In this document: piece by piece, positions 4,993-7,942 of the stretch
How positions within the stretch are numbered: the stretch's first letter is position 1
Layout: every line of letters begins with the position of its first letter
Assembly: GCA_019242135.1 (NCBI GenBank)
Contig: JAFAWC010000597.1
Span: 1 to 7,942 of the forward strand
Direction: 5' to 3'
Origin: Mycobacteriaceae bacterium
Lineage (GTDB): Bacteria > Actinomycetota > Actinomycetes > Mycobacteriales > Mycobacteriaceae
DNA length: 7,942 bases
Notes under the pieces: model-generated
Seen by the model: the letters and a program-made list of their open reading frames with translations, nothing else
Told to the model about the DNA's origin: nothing
Database searches by the model: none
Program-made: the position numbers and the translations under genes

Positions 4993-6102
4993 CTACTTAT
5001 TAGCGGCGGCCTTCCCACCAGACGTTGTTTGAAAGCGGAACTCGACCACGTCGCCATCGGCCATGACGTAATCCTTGCCTTCCATCCGCACCTTGCCGGC
5101 CGCTTTCGCGGCGGCCATCGATCCGGCGGCCACCAGGTCGTCATAGGACACGATCTCGGCCTTAATGAACCCCTTCTGGAAGTCGGTGTGGATCACCCCG
5201 GCGGCCTTCGGTGCCGTGTCCCCCTGGTGAATCGTCCATGCCCGCGCCTCTTTGGGGCCGGCGGTCAAAAAGGTCTGCAGCCGCAGCGTGTGGAACCCGG
5301 CCCGGGCCAGCGCGTCGAGGCCCCGCTCGGGCTGGCCGATCGACGCGAGCAGCTCGGTCGCCGATTCATCGTCGAGCTCGGCGAGCTCCGCCTCGATCTT
5401 GGCGTCCAGAAAGACCGCATCGGCGGGAGCCACCAGCGCGCGCAGCGAGGCGACCCGCTGCTCATCGGTGAGGACGGTTTCGTCGGAGTTGAACACGTAC
5501 AAAAACGGCTTCACCGTCAACAAGGTCAGCTCGCGCAGCAGTGAACCGTCCACCGACGAACCCGCCGCGAACAGGGTCTTGCCGTCATCCAATACTCGCC
5601 GGGCCGCCTCTGCGGCCTCCAGCAGCGGCCGGCGGTCCTTGTGAGTACGGGCTTCCTTTTCCAGCCTCGGCAACGCCCGCTCCAGCGTCTGCAGGTCGGC
5701 CAGGATCAGCTCGGTCTCGACGACCTCGATGTCGGACTTCGGGTCGACCTGGCCCTCGACGTGCGCGACGTCGTCGTCGGCGAACACCCGCACGACCTGG
5801 CAGATCGCATCACACTCGCGAATGTTGGCGAGGAACTTGTTGCCGAGACCGGCGCCCTCGGACGCCCCTTTGACCAGACCGGCAATGTCGACGAACGTGA
5901 CCGGCGCCGGCACAATGCGCGCGGAGTCAAACATCTCGGCGAGGGTGGCAAGCCGCGGATCGGGCAGCGGAACCACACCCTCGTTGGGCTCGATCGTGGC
6001 GAACGGATAGTTCGCGGCCAGCACGTCGTTGCGCGTCAGCGCGTTGAACAACGTTGACTTGCCGACGTTCGGCAGACCCACGATCCCGAGGTTCAAGCTC
6101 AC
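4993..6102 (-). CDS. ychF: YchF/OLA1-family redox- and ribosome-associated ATPase
   Basis: This 369-residue P-loop protein begins MSLNLGIVGLPNVGKSTLFN. The Walker A motif GLPNVGKS is at residues 9-16, the switch I ANYPFATIEPNEG region follows, and Walker B/G3 is DIAGLVKGASEGAGLGNKFL. The G4 position is FNSDE: NxxE instead of NKxD, which in this family relaxes base specificity toward ATP. A coiled-coil insert (about 130-170) and a C-terminal TGS-like domain with GDTAPKAAGVIHTDFQKGFI, ending in DGDVVEFRF, complete the usual architecture and length. YchF binds ribosomes and is linked to translation initiation and oxidative-stress response. GTG codons occur at 6111, 6108 and 6102. I choose 6102 because the protein then starts as its relatives do and because TAGACT (6117-6112) abuts 6111. 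It diverges from the DUF6542 gene, as in M. tuberculosis. Confidence 0.96.
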   Translation of the reverse strand: MSLNLGIVGLPNVGKSTLFNALTRNDVLAANYPFATIEPNEGVVPLPDPRLATLAEMFDSARIVPAPVTFVDIAGLVKGASEGAGLGNKFLANIRECDAICQVVRVFADDDVAHVEGQVDPKSDIEVVETELILADLQTLERALPRLEKEARTHKDRRPLLEAAEAARRVLDDGKTLFAAGSSVDGSLLRELTLLTVKPFLYVFNSDETVLTDEQRVASLRALVAPADAVFLDAKIEAELAELDDESATELLASIGQPERGLDALARAGFHTLRLQTFLTAGPKEARAWTIHQGDTAPKAAGVIHTDFQKGFIKAEIVSYDDLVAAGSMAAAKAAGKVRMEGKDYVMADGDVVEFRFQTTSGGKAAANK

Positions 6103-6111
6103 AGGCACCAC

Positions 6112-6117
6112 AGTCTA
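6112..6117 (-). promoter_or_regulatory. -10 element (TAGACT) for ychF
   Basis: TAGACT on the minus strand fits TANNNT and ends directly before GTG 6111. Transcription would begin around 6105-6102, so the GTGs at 6111 and 6108 should lie outside the mRNA and GTG 6102 be the real, near-leaderless start. Confidence 0.45.
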
Positions 6118-6175
6118 GGCAACCGCGACATGCGGACCGCGGCATGCATGACCGCCTACTTTGCGGTTCACCCGG

Positions 6176-6181
6176 TACGGT
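6176..6181 (+). promoter_or_regulatory. -10 element (TACGGT) for the DUF6542 gene
   Basis: TACGGT fits TANNNT and lies six bases before GTG 6188. It supports that GTG over the upstream in-frame TTG 6161 and predicts a leaderless transcript. Confidence 0.5.
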
Positions 6182-6187
6182 CTATGT

Positions 6188-7270
6188 GTGACTGCACAGC
6201 GGGACGGGTCGGCAGTGAGTGCGTCCCGTCGCTCCGTGCACCCGAACGTGACAGGGGTGCCGTGGTGGGGCGCCGTGATCGGCGCCGTCACCGCGAGCGC
6301 CATCGGCTTCGCGTTCGACGCCGGCGGCGGCAAGGAACTCACCCATGTGTTCGCTGCGCTCTACATCATCGGGTGCGTCGGCGCCGTCCTGATCGTCCGG
6401 CAATCCGGAATCTTCACAGCCGTCGTGCAACCACCGATGATCCTTTTCGTCGCGGTGCCGGGGGCATATTTCCTGTTCCACGGGGCGAAGGTCAACGGTC
6501 TGAAAGACGTCGTCATCAACTGCGCGTATCCGCTGATCGAGCGCTTCCCGCTGATGGTGATCACGTCGGGGGCCGTGCTGCTGATCGGAGTATTCCGGTG
6601 GATGGCGGGCTCGTCACGCTCGACGCCCGCGAAGAGGCCGGCGCCGGCCGCCAGCGCCGGCCTCTTCGCGGGCGTCGCGGCAAAGGTCGGCGCAATGTTC
6701 ACCCGATCACGCGACGAGGAGGAATCGGTCCCGAAACGTCGCCACGCGGTCGACAGACCGAGGTCGACGCGCCCCGCCCAGCCAGCGAAAAGCGCCAACC
6801 GCGCCAACCGCGACGAACGCGCGGAACGCGCCGAACCCACGCGACCACGCCGGTCACGCTCCCCGATTTACGAGGACGAGTTTCCGTTTGAGCGCAGCCG
6901 CCGGCGCACACCGCCGTCACGGCAATCCGAGGAGCCCGTCGAGCTACCCCGGCGTCGGTCGGCCCCGACTCGGACGACGCGCAACCCGCACGAGCGCCGG
7001 GAGCCATACGAGCGGCGGGAGCCGTACGAACGCAGGGCGCCGCACGACCGTCGCAGCCGCTACGACTCATATGACCCGTTCGAGGCCTACGAGGCGCCCG
7101 CCCGACGCCGCCCCGCGACCAACGGGGTTCCGGTGACCAGCGGCACCCACCATCCGATCTCTCGAGTGCGCTACCGCGGTAGCCCCCCCGAGACCGAGGG
7201 CCGGCACCAGCGGCCGGTCCGTTCACGGTCGCGGTCGTCGGAGGCCGACGACTGGGAATACGACATCTGA
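6188..7270 (+). CDS. DUF6542 four-helix membrane protein with long basic tail
   Basis: From GTG 6188 the product has 360 residues. Residues 24-138 carry four hydrophobic segments: about 26-44 (GAVIGAVTASAIGFAF), 51-70 (HVFAALYIIGCVGAVLIV), 74-97 (a PPMILFVAVPGAYFLF run) and 121-137 (LMVITSGAVLLIGVF). Conserved-looking loops include GGGKELTHVF, RQSGIFTAV and NCAYPLIERFP. From about residue 139 to the end the protein is a disordered tail rich in Arg, Pro and Glu, with four hexad repeats (PHERRE, PYERRE, PYERRA, PHDRRS). The membrane part matches my memory of M. tuberculosis Rv1111c, including the position between lytB2 and ychF. Function is unknown; a basic tail on the cytoplasmic side could bind nucleic acid or acidic partners (inference). 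The tail begins at a perfect 24-bp inverted repeat inside the gene. Confidence 0.88.
   Translation: MTAQRDGSAVSASRRSVHPNVTGVPWWGAVIGAVTASAIGFAFDAGGGKELTHVFAALYIIGCVGAVLIVRQSGIFTAVVQPPMILFVAVPGAYFLFHGAKVNGLKDVVINCAYPLIERFPLMVITSGAVLLIGVFRWMAGSSRSTPAKRPAPAASAGLFAGVAAKVGAMFTRSRDEEESVPKRRHAVDRPRSTRPAQPAKSANRANRDERAERAEPTRPRRSRSPIYEDEFPFERSRRRTPPSRQSEEPVELPRRRSAPTRTTRNPHERREPYERREPYERRAPHDRRSRYDSYDPFEAYEAPARRRPATNGVPVTSGTHHPISRVRYRGSPPETEGRHQRPVRSRSRSSEADDWEYDI
6621..6677. repeat. Perfect 24-bp inverted repeat inside the DUF6542 gene
   Basis: The left arm at 6621-6644 (starts CGACGCCCGCGAAG) and right arm at 6654-6677 are exact reverse complements, with a nine-base spacer. The left arm encodes TPAKRPAP and the right arm AGLFAGV. 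The opposite strand encodes almost the same TPAKRPA...AGLFAGV series. The mRNA would form a very stable hairpin at the boundary between membrane domain and tail. No T run follows. Confidence 0.9.
6986..7057 (+). repeat. Four tandem 18-bp in-frame repeats in the DUF6542 tail
   Basis: Units at 6986, 7004, 7022 and 7040 encode P-[HY]-[ED]-R-R-[EAS]. Third-position differences between units (CGC/CGG, GAG/GAA, CCG/CCA) show that the peptide is better conserved than the DNA, which suggests selection on the charged pattern rather than a fresh duplication. Confidence 0.75.
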
Positions 7271-7291
7271 GCGCAGCTGCGGCGCCGGGCG

Positions 7292-7942
7292 TCAGCCCCG
7301 GGCCGGGCGTATCTCTCGCGGCAGCGCGAACACCAGTGTCTCGTTCGCCGTCGTCACCGGCTGCACCACGTCATAACCGTGCTCGGCAAGTCGCTCGAGC
7401 ACGCCGCGGACGAGCACCTCGGGGACGGACGCACCCGATGTCACGCCGATGGTGGTGACACGTTCAAGCCAGGCCGGGTCGATGTCGTCGGCGTAGTCGA
7501 CTAAATGCGCCGCGCCAGCGCCGCCTCCCAGCGCGACCTCGACCAGACGCACCGAGTTCGACGAGTTGCGCGACCCGACCACGATCACCAACTCACATTC
7601 CGGCGCCATCGCCTTGACGGCGACCTGACGGTTCTGGGTGGCGTAACAGATGTCGTCGCTGGGCGGGTCCTGCAGGCTGGGGAAACGCTCGCGCAACCGC
7701 TGCACTGTCTCCATCGTTTCATCGACCGACAGCGTGGTCTGCGACAGCCACACCACCTTGTCCGGGTCGCGGACGGTGACGGCGGCGATGTCCTCGGCGG
7801 TCTCCACCAGCTGCACGTGCTCGGGCGCTTCGCCGGAGGTGCCAATGACCTCCTCGTGGCCCTCATGGCCGATCAGCAGGATGTCGTAGTCATTGCGGGC
7901 GAACCGCCTGGCCTCGTTGTGCACTTTGGTGACCAGCGGGCA
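7292..7942 (-). CDS. ispH: 4-hydroxy-3-methylbut-2-enyl diphosphate reductase (IspH/LytB), 5' end missing
   Basis: The frame enters from the right edge at Cys of [14 protein letters not shown] and runs 216 residues to TGA 7292-7294. IspH is a [4Fe-4S] enzyme that makes the last step of the MEP pathway, reducing HMBPP to IPP and DMAPP. Visible family motifs are that cluster Cys (E. coli Cys96 equivalent), [12 protein letters not shown] with the active-site His and catalytic Glu, [10 protein letters not shown], the cluster Cys in [11 protein letters not shown] (Cys197 equivalent), [10 protein letters not shown] and TSGASVPE for substrate phosphate binding. The first cluster Cys lies in the missing N-terminal part, roughly 100 residues outside the window. 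It is convergent with the DUF6542 gene, 21 bp apart, the same arrangement as lytB2 in M. tuberculosis. No disruption is seen, so the enzyme should be functional. Confidence 0.97.
   Translation of the reverse strand, partial: CPLVTKVHNEARRFARNDYDILLIGHEGHEEVIGTSGEAPEHVQLVETAEDIAAVTVRDPDKVVWLSQTTLSVDETMETVQRLRERFPSLQDPPSDDICYATQNRQVAVKAMAPECELVIVVGSRNSSNSVRLVEVALGGGAGAAHLVDYADDIDPAWLERVTTIGVTSGASVPEVLVRGVLERLAEHGYDVVQPVTTANETLVFALPREIRPARG

Noticed and set aside
4867..5644. Long plus-strand frames opposite ychF (225 and 130 codons)
   Set aside because: Antisense shadows of a strongly conserved gene in high G+C DNA, with no domain of their own.
6103..6111. GTG 6111 or 6108 as the start of ychF
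   Set aside because: Family members start at the MSL..GIVGLPNVGKS position (6102) and the candidate -10 element ends at 6112.
6130..6891. 253-codon frame overlapping the DUF6542 gene
   Set aside because: Arg-rich out-of-frame shadow; the DUF6542 frame has membrane segments and a promoter.
7271..7291. Palindrome CGCAGCTGCG (7272-7281) between the DUF6542 and ispH stops as a bidirectional terminator
   Set aside because: A 10-bp palindrome with no loop and no T run is too weak to call a terminator.

Overview
The window looks like a chromosomal stretch from a Mycobacterium-type actinobacterium. The evidence is high G+C coding sequence, frequent GTG starts, the lineage-typical families DUF4333 and DUF6542, a DUF222/13E12-like N-terminus, and the gene order ispH - DUF6542 - ychF, which I recall from the M. 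tuberculosis lytB2/Rv1111c/Rv1112 region. All identities come from reading motifs; no database search was possible.

Layout. Bases 1-158 (-) hold the N-terminus of a probable DUF222/13E12 HNH-type protein. Diverging from it, 286-494 (+) is a decayed enoyl-CoA hydratase fragment with single-base frameshifts and most of the gene missing. Bases 491-1425 (-) encode a lipocalin/CrtC-AttH-like protein broken by one frameshift near 727, translationally coupled (GTGA overlap) to a small membrane protein just upstream (1422-1583, -). Nearly back to back with that, 1607-2302 (+) encodes a permuted papain-fold (YiiX-like) protein whose stop codon overlaps that of a convergent ABM-fold monooxygenase (2299-2622, -). 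Two small hypothetical genes follow (2685-2942 + and 2952-3191 -). Then come a secreted NlpC/P60-type peptidase with a Pro/Ala/Asp tail (3280-3876, -), an AT-rich gene-free gap (3877-4259) and a two-domain DUF4333 exported protein (4260-4781, -). The right third is the conserved core: ychF (4993-6102, -), a DUF6542 membrane protein with a long basic tail (6188-7270, +) and the 3' two-thirds of ispH (7292 to the edge, -).

The most striking features are three. A perfect 24-bp inverted repeat lies inside the DUF6542 coding sequence (6621-6677) and encodes nearly the same peptide on both strands. A recurrent TANNNT-(6-7 nt)-start codon pattern is found in front of seven genes, which implies widespread leaderless transcription and fixes several starts. 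One very compact divergent start region (1583-1607) has two overlapping -10 elements.

Functionally the window is a mix: isoprenoid synthesis (IspH), a translation-associated ATPase (YchF), envelope or exported proteins (DUF6542, DUF4333, NlpC/P60), and an accessory left part with signs of decay. I found no tRNA, rRNA, CRISPR array or insertion sequence.
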